DNA of 64,000 nucleotides. Origin: Candidatus Puniceispirillum sp. (GTDB lineage Bacteria; Pseudomonadota; Alphaproteobacteria; Puniceispirillales; Puniceispirillaceae). Under the pieces are notes generated by a model. That model searched no databases. It had not been told where the DNA came from and saw only the letters and a list, made by a program, of their open reading frames with translations. Positions 1-8,514 of the stretch are shown here, one piece after another (the first letter of the stretch is position 1; each line of letters opens with the position of its first letter). Where the stretch lies: NCBI GenBank assembly GCA_028382965.1, contig JAOEUK010000003.1, positions 1-64,000 of the forward strand. Reading direction: 5' to 3'. Made by a program: the position numbers and the translations under genes.

Positions 1-259
1 AATCAGGCTTCAAAGATAGCGCTCTTGATAGTAAATTCAAAGAAAACTCATATTGATTGGTTTGAGCAGCTAGCACCCCCGATAACTGCAATGCTACAAC
101 ATTATTAGGGTCAGCTCTACGAACCTTCTTATAAAGCAAATCTGCTTCTACAAGACGCCCATTTTGGTGATGAGCAACCGCAATATCAAACATTTCATTT
201 ATTTTTTGCGCTCTGAACGAGAGTCTCTGGGTGGGATTTAATGATGATGCTATGGTCAT
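1..259 (-). CDS. TPR-repeat protein, N-terminal part (cut by window start)
   Basis: Reading leftwards from an ATG at 257-259, an open frame of 86 codons runs off the window edge. After about 25 residues it shows a tetratricopeptide-like pattern: small and large hydrophobics spaced as in TPR helices, with 'NGRLVEADLLYKKV' followed by 'DPNNVVALQLSGVLA', the usual A-helix, B-helix and D-P-N turn. Such repeats mediate protein-protein contacts. Only the N-terminus is visible, so any catalytic domain further on (for example a sulfotransferase, often fused to TPRs in marine alphaproteobacteria) cannot be judged. No obvious ribosome binding site precedes the ATG. Confidence 0.7.
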   Translation of the reverse strand, partial: MTIASSLNPTQRLSFRAQKINEMFDIAVAHHQNGRLVEADLLYKKVRRADPNNVVALQLSGVLAAQTNQYEFSLNLLSRALSLKPD

Positions 260-718
260 TTGAACTTTCGAGCTAAAGCTATTCTTATTTCACCATCTTG
301 AGCAAATATTATGCCAGCTGGTATCCTAACTGACTCGTTAGCTAAGTGCATTGAAATGGATCAAATCGCAACAACTCTGCCCTTTAGCCCCTTTTTTAAA
401 GTTATAAGATTGCGATGGGTATTGGAGGGTGGGGTTTTAGAGATATGATTCTTAAAATGCTGAGGCTTAAAAAGGTGTCACAATGCTCTTTCAAAGCTTG
501 ATAAGCGTTTACATTATTCAATTAGTTAAACACTGTTTTTTCAACAAAATATTGTTGTTCTACCCGCCCCGTCAGGAATATTTTGTTTGATGTCAACATT
601 AGAAATGCATTGATACCAATAGTTTACGCAAAGGTAAGACACTTTCAATGAATAAAAAAAGTGTCTCAGTTTAGAGCAGACTCACCCCCACCCTCAATGC
701 CATTTGTCTCTGATTTTG
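260..718. other. Intergenic stretch between TPR gene and nucleosidase gene
   Basis: No convincing gene is seen. It holds a 9-bp hairpin at 637-666 (AGACACTTT pairing with AAAGTGTCT), listed separately, and a shorter one at 542-557 (CAACAA pairing with TTGTTG). Nucleosidase transcription ends here and the TPR gene promoter should lie here too, but no clear -35/-10 pair was found. Confidence 0.5.
637..666 (-). terminator. Possible terminator hairpin after the nucleosidase gene
   Basis: A perfect 9-bp stem (637-645 with 658-666) with a 12-base A-rich loop lies 53 bp beyond the stop codon of the minus-strand nucleosidase gene. There is no T-run after the stem on the minus strand, so it may be a processing or stalling structure rather than a true Rho-independent terminator. 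Confidence 0.35.
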
Positions 719-1273
719 CTATTTTTCAAGGATTTTTTTGGTAAACAGCCTAGCACCAATCGCCAATTGCTGATCCCAATCAATAGCCGCATCATCATCC
801 GCATTATCCGAGATAAATTTAAAACATTGAAATTCAAGTGCCTTCTGCTGACAGATTTTGGCCAGTGCATAGGCCTCCATATCGACAAGATCGCTGATCA
901 TTTCTGGAGGTGCGCTGACAAAATGATCACCAGTGCCACAACTTAATCCACCTCCGCCAAGATCAATGATCACATTATCTTCAAATGGCGTTTGCCCAAG
1001 CGCAAAGCCAAGCGACCGCGCATCCATATCTCGCTGTTGAAAGCGCGTCACCCGATACAATCCTGATAAACCGACGCGCAACGCCCCTGCACTTCCATAA
1101 TTTATAACCTGTTTAGGCTGGTAGGAAGCCAGCGCATCGCAAAGGGTGATTGCAGCGTTTACCTTGCCAACCCCACTATAAACTACTTGCCACCCAGCAA
1201 CCAAATCACGCGGTAGCTCACTCTTTAATGCAACAACAAGTAATGTTGTTTGAGGATCGAAATTAGTCATCAT
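719..1273 (-). CDS. MTA/SAH-type nucleoside phosphorylase family protein
   Basis: A 184-residue protein of the purine nucleosidase/phosphorylase-1 family. From the ATG at 1271-1273 it has the glycine-rich start 'SGVGKVNAA' (about 33-41), 'NYGSAGAL' (58-65), the substrate-binding 'DMEAY' (131-135) and the catalytic 'SDNAD' (155-159), where the Asp protonates the leaving purine in MTA/SAH nucleosidases. It is shorter than the usual 230 residues. Its start overlaps the end of apt, which reads TATGATGACTAA, so the two are almost certainly co-translated. Inference: the enzyme frees adenine from methylthioadenosine or S-adenosylhomocysteine and Apt turns it into AMP. The exact nucleoside is uncertain. 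A further in-frame start lies 15 bases upstream. Confidence 0.8.
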   Translation of the reverse strand: MMTNFDPQTTLLVVALKSELPRDLVAGWQVVYSGVGKVNAAITLCDALASYQPKQVINYGSAGALRVGLSGLYRVTRFQQRDMDARSLGFALGQTPFEDNVIIDLGGGGLSCGTGDHFVSAPPEMISDLVDMEAYALAKICQQKALEFQCFKFISDNADDDAAIDWDQQLAIGARLFTKKILEK

Positions 1274-1793
1274 AGACCTGCAGTGCAATTACTGGGGCAT
1301 CAATGACTGTCCGTCCGCCAAGTGCAGCCAGTTCAACAACCACTGCACATACAGGAACCACTGCACCACATCCCTGCAAAAGCGATTTTGCAGCTGCCAT
1401 AGTCCCGCCCGTAGCGAGCAAATCATCGATCAGCAATATTGAACGGCCAGCAACTTGTGCATCTTTCTGGATGGTCAATGTTGCACTCCCATATTCCAGA
1501 TCATAACTTTGATGAACCAGCTGTCCAGGAAGCTTTCCAGGTTTTCGGATCATCATTGATCCAATGCCAAGACGTGCGGCAAGCAAAGTAGAAAACAGGA
1601 AGCCCCTAGATTCTATGCCGGCCACAAGATCTAGCTTTATACCAGATAACTGGACCTCAAATTGCTCAATGGCACTGTACATCCCTTTGGCAGATGCCAG
1701 CAAAGGGCCTATGTCACGAAACAAAATTCCAGGTTTTGGAAAATTAGGATAGCCCTTAACATATTCATTAAAATCAATGTTACTGACAGGCAT
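1263..1793 (-). CDS. apt: Adenine phosphoribosyltransferase
   Basis: Apt joins adenine and PRPP to give AMP in purine salvage in the cytosol. The 176-residue product has the normal family length. Visible motifs are 'FPKPGILFRDI' (18-28) at the adenine site, 'ESRGF' (61-65), 'RKPGKLPG' (83-90) in the flexible loop, and the PRPP-binding motif 'LLIDDLLATGGT' (120-131). The start is set by a strong AGGAGG ribosome binding site about 7 bases upstream of the ATG. The 3' end overlaps the nucleosidase gene, which would supply its adenine. The upstream 930 bp contain no live gene, so the promoter probably lies just upstream of 1793. Confidence 0.95.
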   Translation of the reverse strand: MPVSNIDFNEYVKGYPNFPKPGILFRDIGPLLASAKGMYSAIEQFEVQLSGIKLDLVAGIESRGFLFSTLLAARLGIGSMMIRKPGKLPGQLVHQSYDLEYGSATLTIQKDAQVAGRSILLIDDLLATGGTMAAAKSLLQGCGAVVPVCAVVVELAALGGRTVIDAPVIALQVYDD

Positions 1794-2724
1794 TAGAAAC
1801 CTCCTAAAACTTGATTAAACAATAGCCAAACTTTTCCGGCCTTTGCAGAAACTAATCTTAGCTCAGTAATCTAAAAAATCAAAATTAGACCTAAAAAACA
1901 GACTACTTCAGCCATTCCATTATTACGTTCATCTGCCTAACAGGCAACTCCACGAACGCCAATATGGGAAAATAGCTTATGCCCGATTACCAAAGAAAAA
2001 GCCGCAAAGGGTTAAATTCCAGCAATTGGAAAAAATATCATAATCTCTAAAATGCTCAGCTGGTGACCAAAAATTATAAAGGCCTATGTAGGCTTTTCCT
2101 AATGCCTATCTCAGAAGCGCCTCAAATTTACTTCACAGTAAATCGTCCTGCTTATCCAGCGCAAAATTGTGAGCAATAACTTTTCCGACATAAATGTTGT
2201 CCATTACTAGACATAACCGTCAATTTTTATTCTCTCTAAAATCATTGTCTGACCTTCGACAATAAAAATGTTTTCAACGGTTAAACTATCCGCCTACTAA
2301 CTAGGCTTTCCATCCTGAAAAACTTCAAAGTCTGTATTTTGCATATCGAGTGTTTGAGGTTAGGTGTATTGTTCTCAAACTTTGACATTCACCTGTTCTC
2401 ATGCAATATCCATGCGGTTGCAAAGCTGACTGATGAAAGAAAATAAACTACGCTCACTGTCACTAACGTCAATCAACAAAACAATCCATTAAGTGAGTTT
2501 TTGCAAAGCAATTCTGCCACATGTATTTTTAATTGATGTGCCAATGTCATAAGTTTCTTCAATCATTCTTTTAACGTTATGTTTTAATTTTAACCAAAAT
2601 ATGAACAAAACGACAGCGCTAAAAGTACTGTGTTTTCACATTCTTTTCAAAGTCATTTGCCGTTATTTTTTACTCACGCTAGATTGATAATAAGTCACTT
2701 TCCAATCCACCTTGGAGCTCCACC
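1794..2724. other. Long intergenic stretch with coding remnants
   Basis: This 931-bp gap between the divergent apt and rhomboid genes has no intact ORF. Its middle contains minus-strand stretches that read like protein but are broken by stops and a frame change (listed as a pseudogene, 2106-2344). The rest is AT-rich and nothing else recognisable was seen. Confidence 0.5.
2106..2344 (-). pseudogene. Decayed coding sequence, family unknown
   Basis: From an ATG at 2342-2344 the minus strand reads MQNTDFEVFQDGKPS, then two stops, then 'ADSLTVENIFIVEG' and 'LERIKIDGYV', then two more stops. A one-base frame shift then gives 'MDNIYVGKVIAHNFALDK', a stop and 'SKFEALLR'. The amino-acid composition is protein-like in each piece. 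No family is recognised. The reading as a dead gene is inference; random frames of this length could occasionally look similar. Confidence 0.3.
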
Positions 2725-3570
2725 ATGTTTTTCCTGCCACTTTTTGATGAAAATGCCACAAGTAGGCGTCCAGTTATTGTATTGATGTTAATGGCAGCCT
2801 GTATCACTGTCTTTTTCTGGCAGCAGTCACTTGATGATATATCAGGTCGGTTAGCAGTTTATCAATTCGGCTTTGTGCCAACCATGGTGTTTCAGGGTGA
2901 TAAACTACCTACGGAGTTGATCCTAGTTCCTGCTTGGGCAACGTTTATCACATCGATGTTTTTGCATGGGGGCTGGCTGCATCTTGGCGGTAATATGCTG
3001 TATTTATGGATTTTTGGTGACAATGTTGAAGAAGCGATGGGATGGAGGCGGTTTATCCTGTTTTATCTTTTATGTGGTGTTGCAGCCGCATTGGCACAGG
3101 CCGCCATCAATCCATCATCAGCCATTCCAATGATTGGGGCATCAGGCGGTATTGCCGGTGTACTAGGTTCGTATCTGATGTTGCACCCAAAGGCTGCTGT
3201 GCGCTGCCTAATTGTTATTCTTATATTTTTCCGGTTCATCAATTTGCCAGCATGGTTGGTTCTTGGCGGATGGATTGGCCTACAATTTGCGGCATCGCCC
3301 CAAGCATTTCAAAGTGATGGCGGTGGCGTTGCCTATTTGGCGCACATTGGAGGGTTTGTTGCAGGTATTGCGTTGGTTCCTCTTTTCAAAAGGCCCCACA
3401 TATCGTTGTTTGATAGAGGCCAGCCTCCTAAAACTTGGTCGGGCCAGCCCATTAGTTTTGCTGAGATGAAACAGGCAGCTCGAATGCGATTCCAGCATAC
3501 AGCACAACAAACACTTCGCAGCTCAGTACCACCTCTAAAGCCAAAACCGCGGAAAGGCCCATGGGGCTAG
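2725..3570 (+). CDS. Rhomboid family intramembrane serine protease
   Basis: A 281-residue polytopic membrane protein of the rhomboid family, which cuts transmembrane substrates within the bilayer. It shows 'HGGWLHLGGN' (81-90, with the oxyanion Asn90), 'GASGG' (138-142, catalytic Ser140) and 'AHIGG' (206-210, catalytic His207), each set in hydrophobic segments. About six membrane helices can be seen between residues 15 and 220, followed by a basic, proline-rich cytoplasmic tail rich in Lys and Arg. The catalytic dyad is complete, so it should be active. It stands alone and is followed by a clear terminator at 3606-3630. The substrate is unknown. Confidence 0.92.
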   Translation: MFFLPLFDENATSRRPVIVLMLMAACITVFFWQQSLDDISGRLAVYQFGFVPTMVFQGDKLPTELILVPAWATFITSMFLHGGWLHLGGNMLYLWIFGDNVEEAMGWRRFILFYLLCGVAAALAQAAINPSSAIPMIGASGGIAGVLGSYLMLHPKAAVRCLIVILIFFRFINLPAWLVLGGWIGLQFAASPQAFQSDGGGVAYLAHIGGFVAGIALVPLFKRPHISLFDRGQPPKTWSGQPISFAEMKQAARMRFQHTAQQTLRSSVPPLKPKPRKGPWG

Positions 3571-3605
3571 TTTTGTCACTCAAACGAAGCATGTCCAGCT
3601 ATTGG

Positions 3606-3630
3606 CACCATCTAATTGATGGTGTTTTTT
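3606..3630 (+). terminator. Rho-independent terminator after the rhomboid gene
   Basis: The stem CACCATC (3606-3612), the loop TAATT, the stem GATGGTG (3618-3624) and a run of six T lie 36 bp past the rhomboid stop codon. This is a textbook intrinsic terminator on the plus strand. Confidence 0.85.
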
Positions 3631-3668
3631 GATGTACATAAAAGCACCAGTTTTTTAAATATTATTTG

Positions 3669-4454
3669 TTATTGACCGCTTAAGGTTCCATCAGCATTAA
3701 CAATAAATGCATCTGCACCAAAAGCGCGCACATCTGCCTCAACCATTTTTGCAGCCATTGTAGTAATCTCAAAATCAAGCCCACTGACCACAACTGCTGT
3801 TCCAAAATGCCCTGGCTTCATGTAAGGATAGCTGCCAATACTCACACCATCATGATGGGCCTCAACATCGGCAAGTATCATAGCAATGTTTCCTTCTCCA
3901 GTTGAGCATCGAACAGTAATACGCGTCATCACTATGCCACCTGGCAATTTGCTTTTTAACCCTTCAAACATTGCCTGCAAAATTTTGGGCACACCAGGGA
4001 GCACATGAACATTACCAATAATATAACCGGGCGCAGCCGATAATGGATTGTCAATTAACGAAGCCGTATCAGGAATATCAGCCATTTTTTTCCGTGCTGC
4101 GTTAAATTCCAGATTAGTATTAGCATAATGGGCTATCAGCCGGCGTTCGGCTTCGGGATGGCAGATCACTTTTACCTCAAACGCGGCCGCTATCGCATCT
4201 GTGGTGATATCGTCATGCGTTGGTCCAATACCACCGCTGGTAAACACAAGGTCATAATTTTTAGATAGCGCCTGTACATTCTCAACGATGATGTTTTTTT
4301 TGTCAGCAATAATACGGGCTTCCATAAGTTTAATTCCCTGCGCACTGAATTGTTCTGCAAGCCAACCTATGTTTTTGTCTTTGGTACGGCCCGAAAGAAT
4401 TTCATCACCAATAACCAGAATAGCGGCTGTTGGATTAATGTCGTGGGATTGCAT
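3669..4454 (-). CDS. CinA-like MoCF-domain (molybdopterin-binding) protein
   Basis: A 261-residue protein consisting of the MoaB/Mog/CinA N-terminal fold. Motifs are 'GDEILSGRTKDKN' (16-28) and 'TSGGIGPTHDD' (72-82), the nucleotide/pterin-binding loops. It lacks the C-terminal CinA nicotinamide-nucleotide amidohydrolase domain, so it corresponds to the short form common in alphaproteobacteria and annotated as competence/damage-inducible protein A-like. Related domains carry out ADP-ribose pyrophosphatase or molybdopterin adenylation reactions; which applies here cannot be read from sequence. It is a single gene, convergent with the rhomboid gene and divergent from map. Confidence 0.82.
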   Translation of the reverse strand: MQSHDINPTAAILVIGDEILSGRTKDKNIGWLAEQFSAQGIKLMEARIIADKKNIIVENVQALSKNYDLVFTSGGIGPTHDDITTDAIAAAFEVKVICHPEAERRLIAHYANTNLEFNAARKKMADIPDTASLIDNPLSAAPGYIIGNVHVLPGVPKILQAMFEGLKSKLPGGIVMTRITVRCSTGEGNIAMILADVEAHHDGVSIGSYPYMKPGHFGTAVVVSGLDFEITTMAAKMVEADVRAFGADAFIVNADGTLSGQ

Positions 4455-4670
4455 ATTTTATAACCTTAAATAAAAGCGCGAAGAATGACGAGACTTTGCG
4501 TAATTCTATCAAAACTGTCAAATGACTAGATTTGTTTAGATACTCAATAGTCAGCATAATTTTAAATTTAAGGGTTCCCCGAGCAACAAAATATGCTATC
4601 TCACTTATAAGGTAATAAACCAATCCTCAACAGGCTAAATAGCTAATCACAGCCTAAAAAAGAGTAGTTA

Positions 4671-5462
4671 ATGCAAAGTGAAACAGTGATTAGACATGGC
4701 GCCGAGGGCTTTGCAGGTATGCGCAAAGCCGGCCGTCTTGCCGCTGAGGTTCTGGACATGATTACACCGCATGTAGCAGCGAATGTTAGCACCAAACATT
4801 TGGACCAGCTATGCCATGATTATATTCTAGCAAATGGTGCGATTCCGGCTCCACTAAATTATCGGGGCTTTCCAAAATCCACCTGTATTTCACTAAACCA
4901 TGTTGTTTGTCACGGTATACCTGGGGAAAAAATACTTCGGGATGGCGATATTTTGAATATTGATATCACAGTCATACTTGACAGTTGGTATGGAGATACG
5001 TCACGCATGTTTTATGTTGGGACACCATCAGTTAAAGCCCAGCGGCTGACAGAAGTAACTTTCGATTGCCTGATGCGTGGTGTAGACGCAGCAAAACCGG
5101 GCAACACCCTTGGTGATATTGGTTATGCCATCCAATCATATGCCGAGTCGTGCCGCTATTCTGTTGTGCGCGACTTTACTGGCCACGGGCTAGGGCAAGT
5201 TTTTCACACGGCGCCAACCATCCTACATTATGGGGAGCCTAACATTGGTATGTTGCTAGAGCCTGGGATGATTTTCACCATCGAGCCAATGATTAACGCG
5301 GGAAGAGCCGAAACTAAAATTCTTAATGATGGCTGGACAGCGGTCACACGGGACAAAAGCCTTTCTGCGCAATTTGAGCATTCCATCGGCATTACTGAGG
5401 ACGTAGCTGAGATCTTCACCTTATCACCGATGGGCTTACGTTTGCCGCCCTATACAACCTAA
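4671..5462 (+). CDS. map: Methionine aminopeptidase, type I
   Basis: Removes the N-terminal Met from new proteins in the cytosol. The 263-residue length is typical of type Ia. All metal and catalytic residues are present: His81 (CHGIP), Asp98 (NIDIT), Asp109 (WYGDTS), His172 (GHGLG), His179, Glu205 (FTIEPM) and Glu236 (QFEHS). The ATG start at 4671 follows a weak AG-rich ribosome binding site (AAAAGAGTAG). The gene is monocistronic, with 208 bp of AT-rich DNA to the divergent CinA-like gene. It is essential in most bacteria. Confidence 0.95.
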   Translation: MQSETVIRHGAEGFAGMRKAGRLAAEVLDMITPHVAANVSTKHLDQLCHDYILANGAIPAPLNYRGFPKSTCISLNHVVCHGIPGEKILRDGDILNIDITVILDSWYGDTSRMFYVGTPSVKAQRLTEVTFDCLMRGVDAAKPGNTLGDIGYAIQSYAESCRYSVVRDFTGHGLGQVFHTAPTILHYGEPNIGMLLEPGMIFTIEPMINAGRAETKILNDGWTAVTRDKSLSAQFEHSIGITEDVAEIFTLSPMGLRLPPYTT

Positions 5463-5790
5463 ACCAAAACCATCTTGATCACCTCTTTAAAATTTTTTTA
5501 TTAAAACCCATCAGGCTATTTGATTATCTTTAGCTCATTTTCAGGAATCAAAAAAATAAAATGTTTTCTTCAAACGGCGTCAAAAACCACTCTTAATTTC
5601 TTGGTAGACCAATGAAAAAAGCAACCGTGGAAAATCAGAAAATTTTAGGAATACTACTTCATGTCAGACAACATTAGGTGATATTAAGCGTTCAGAAAAA
5701 AATAAACCGCATTAAAAGCCTTTACACCTCATGAGAAAAGGGCCTTTCGTTCATTTTCCAATTCAATGTATTCACACCCAAGCAACCAAA
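5463..5790. other. Intergenic stretch after map
   Basis: A 328-bp AT-rich gap between the convergent map and small basic protein genes. It contains T-runs (around 5490) but no well-formed hairpin in front of them, and no ORF with a plausible start. Nothing further is recognised. Confidence 0.4.
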
Positions 5791-5976
5791 CTATTTATCA
5801 TCAAGTATTTTTTTTGTTGCTTTCCACTTCAATTCTCCAGCTTTTCGGCTTGCGCGCAGCAATGATGGCCGCGCACGATTCATGGCCTTGACAGCCGCTT
5901 CACTTATCTTCTTTTGAACTGTTTGATTTTGTGCAGCCCTCAATAAAGCGCTTACAACAAATCGGCGGAACAGCAT
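5791..5976 (-). CDS. Small basic protein of unknown function, 61 residues
   Basis: A 61-residue, strongly basic protein. It begins 'MLFRRFVVSALLRAAQNQ', a short amphipathic or membrane-touching helix, and continues with a Lys/Arg-rich predicted helical body ('AVKAMNRARPSLLRASRK'). The start is well supported: the motif GGGGAG lies 7 bases upstream of the ATG. It is divergent from purB, with about 107 bp between their starts, so the two probably share a promoter region. I do not recognise a family. The high positive charge suggests contact with nucleic acid, ribosomes or membrane phospholipid, which is only inference. Confidence 0.6.
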   Translation of the reverse strand: MLFRRFVVSALLRAAQNQTVQKKISEAAVKAMNRARPSLLRASRKAGELKWKATKKILDDK

Positions 5977-6083
5977 GTAAATACTCCCCTATCAAAGCGA
6001 TTACGATGGCTTCTTATGCGCTAGCTTTTTTTGCACCTCAATGTTACAACCTATGCCTTTCTAACGCAAAAGGTTTTAGAGCT

Positions 6084-7376
6084 ATGATTCCCCGATATTC
6101 CCGTCCAGAAATGAGCGAGATCTGGTCTGAGGAAAGTAAGTTCCAGATTTGGTTTGAAATTGAAGCGCACGCCTGTGATGCACAGGCAGAACTAGGCGTC
6201 ATACCAGCATCTGCTGCTGCAACAATCTGGGAGAAAGGCGCCTTTGATATTGATAGAATTAATGAGATTGAGCAAGAAACAAAGCATGATGTTATCGCCT
6301 TCTTGACTAATCTGGCCGAACATATCGGCGACGATGCCCGATTTGTTCATCAGGGCATGACTTCTTCAGACATACTTGACACAACATTATCGATACAGAT
6401 GGCTCGCGCATCAGATTTACTGATCAGCGGCATTGACCGGCTACTTGTTGGTTTAAAGACCCGTGCCATTGAACATAAACTCACGCCAACAATTGGCCGC
6501 AGCCATGGCATTCACGCCGAACCAGTTACCTTTGGCCTTAAGCTTGCTGGTTTTTATGCTGAATTTAGTAGGTGTCAAGACAGGCTTAAATCTGCGCGAC
6601 GTGAGATTGCAACCTGTGCGATTTCAGGCGCTGTCGGTACTTTTGCGCATATTGATCCAATGGTTGAGGCGCACGTTGCTAAAAAAATGGGGCTCACGGT
6701 TGAACCTGTTTCTACTCAAGTGATTCCACGCGACAGGCACGCGATGTTTTTTGCCACACTCGGCGTTATCGCTAGTTCAGTAGAGAGGCTTTCAACTGAA
6801 ATTCGTCACCTTCAGCGTACCGAAGTACGTGAAGTTGAAGAATTTTTCTCTGCTGGTCAAAAGGGATCATCAGCAATGCCGCACAAGCGCAATCCAGTTT
6901 TGACTGAAAACCTAACTGGTATTGCACGTATTGTTCGCGCAGCAGTTGTACCAGCGCTGGAAAATGTGGCTTTGTGGCATGAACGTGACATATCACATTC
7001 TTCAGTTGAGCGTGTGTTTGCCCCAGATGCTACAATCGGTCTCGATTTTGCCCTACACCGCCTAGGTGGTGTGATCGAAAATCTTTTGATATACCCAGAA
7101 GTAATGTTAGCTAATCTTGATAAACTTGGGGGGCTGGTTCATTCTCAGCAAGTGATGCTAGCTCTTACGCAAAAGGGGGTCAGCCGAGAGGATGCCTATG
7201 TCTTTGTTCAGCGCAATGCGATGACAATCTGGGCAGAAGGTGGCAGCTTTCTTGATAACTTGAAGGCCGATAACGACGTAGCAAAAAATCTGAATGATAG
7301 TGAACTAGAAGCACTTTTTGATCTGGATCAGCATTTCCGTCATGTTGATACAATTTTTAAGCGCGTTTTTGACTAA
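6084..7376 (+). CDS. purB: Adenylosuccinate lyase
   Basis: Catalyses two steps: SAICAR to AICAR plus fumarate in IMP synthesis, and adenylosuccinate to AMP plus fumarate. From the ATG at 6084 the product is 430 residues and begins MIPRYSRPEM, the typical family start; the open frame extends upstream to 5931 but that part reads like non-coding DNA. It shows 'HQGMTSSD' (89-96), the general acid His141 in 'GRSHG', and the fumarase-superfamily signature 'GSSAMPHKRNP' (261-271) with the catalytic Ser loop. It heads the purine cluster, 36 bp upstream of purC. Confidence 0.95.
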   Translation: MIPRYSRPEMSEIWSEESKFQIWFEIEAHACDAQAELGVIPASAAATIWEKGAFDIDRINEIEQETKHDVIAFLTNLAEHIGDDARFVHQGMTSSDILDTTLSIQMARASDLLISGIDRLLVGLKTRAIEHKLTPTIGRSHGIHAEPVTFGLKLAGFYAEFSRCQDRLKSARREIATCAISGAVGTFAHIDPMVEAHVAKKMGLTVEPVSTQVIPRDRHAMFFATLGVIASSVERLSTEIRHLQRTEVREVEEFFSAGQKGSSAMPHKRNPVLTENLTGIARIVRAAVVPALENVALWHERDISHSSVERVFAPDATIGLDFALHRLGGVIENLLIYPEVMLANLDKLGGLVHSQQVMLALTQKGVSREDAYVFVQRNAMTIWAEGGSFLDNLKADNDVAKNLNDSELEALFDLDQHFRHVDTIFKRVFD

Positions 7377-7412
7377 CTCATTTTGATCTGACCAAAAATA
7401 AGGTTTAACATT

Positions 7413-8147
7413 ATGAAACAAAAGAAGCAGCTCTACGAAGGCAAGGCTAAAGTCATTTTTGACGGACCAGAATCCAATACTCTCGTTCAGTATTTTAAGG
7501 ATGATGCAACTGCTTTCAACGCCCAGAAAAAAGATGTAATTACTGGCAAGGGCATTCTGAATAACTATATCAGCGAGCATATGATGCTTGCTGTGAGCAA
7601 ACTTGGTATTCCAAATCATTTTATTAACCGTATAAATGACCGAGAACAGCTGGTCCGTAAACTGGAAATTATTCCTGTCGAGGTGGTGGTTCGCAATGTC
7701 GCCGCTGGATCTATCTGCGCACGATTGGGCCTTGAAGAAGGTTTTATGCTGAAAAACACTCTTGTTGAATTCTGTTTAAAAGATGATAGCCTGGGGGACC
7801 CTATCATTGCGCCAGAGCATATTTTCACCTTTGGCTGGGCAAATCCAAACGAACTGAAAATTATTGTTGAGAACACTTTACGAATCAATGATTTCCTAAC
7901 TGGCCTGTTCCTTGGAATTGGTATCAGACTAATTGATTTCAAACTTGAATTTGGACGCCATGAAAATGATGGCAAGGTGGAAATAATGCTTGCTGATGAA
8001 ATTAGTCCCGATAATTGTCGGTTGTGGGACGCAGAAACTAAAGAAAAAATGGATAAGGACAGGTTCCGCCGTGATTTGGGTGGATTGATTGAGGCCTATC
8101 AAGAAATAGCCCGGCGTCTTGGTATAAAAATTCCAGAGGTTAGCTAG
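7413..8147 (+). CDS. purC: SAICAR synthetase
   Basis: Phosphoribosylaminoimidazole-succinocarboxamide synthase condenses CAIR with aspartate using ATP; PurB then acts on its product. The 244 residues are the normal length for the short bacterial form. Motifs: the N-terminal 'QLYEGKAKV' (6-14, phosphate-binding), '[14 protein letters not shown]' (87-100, family signature 1) and 'LIDFKLEFG' (173-181, signature 2). AAGG lies shortly upstream of the ATG. It sits between purB and purS, 66 bp ahead of the latter. Confidence 0.96.
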   Translation: MKQKKQLYEGKAKVIFDGPESNTLVQYFKDDATAFNAQKKDVITGKGILNNYISEHMMLAVSKLGIPNHFINRINDREQLVRKLEIIPVEVVVRNVAAGSICARLGLEEGFMLKNTLVEFCLKDDSLGDPIIAPEHIFTFGWANPNELKIIVENTLRINDFLTGLFLGIGIRLIDFKLEFGRHENDGKVEIMLADEISPDNCRLWDAETKEKMDKDRFRRDLGGLIEAYQEIARRLGIKIPEVS

Positions 8148-8213
8148 GCAACTTGTCATTTTTCTATTCAGTATTTTGCTAATTGAATTACAGACATAGT
8201 AAAGGGCACAAAG

Positions 8214-8462
8214 ATGCAAGTCATCGTGAATATATCATTGAAAGAGGGTGTTCTTGATCCACAAGGTCGAGCAATCTCGCATTCGCTAAATGATCTTGGC
8301 TTTAACGAGGTCATCAATGTGAAAGTTGGTAAGCAAATCTTACTTGAAATTGATGAAAATGATCCAGCTCGACTACGCCAGCGTGTTGCCCGCATGTGTG
8401 AGACTTTATTGTCAAACACAGTGATCGAGGACTATTGGATCGAAATCCCAGACGAGCAGTAA
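8214..8462 (+). CDS. purS: FGAM synthase subunit PurS
   Basis: An 82-residue subunit of the three-part phosphoribosylformylglycinamidine synthase (PurS, PurQ, PurL). PurS bridges the glutaminase and synthetase subunits and helps ammonia channelling. It shows the family start 'VIVNISLKEGVLDPQGRAI' (3-21) and 'LGFNEVINVKVGKQI'. AAAGGG lies 8-9 bases upstream of the ATG. The presence of purS matches the short, 738-residue PurL encoded downstream, which cannot work without it. Confidence 0.95.
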   Translation: MQVIVNISLKEGVLDPQGRAISHSLNDLGFNEVINVKVGKQILLEIDENDPARLRQRVARMCETLLSNTVIEDYWIEIPDEQ

Positions 8463-8514
8463 GCGCAAACACACAGCAAAGCATTTTACTACAACCATTA
8501 GTTCGAAATAGATC

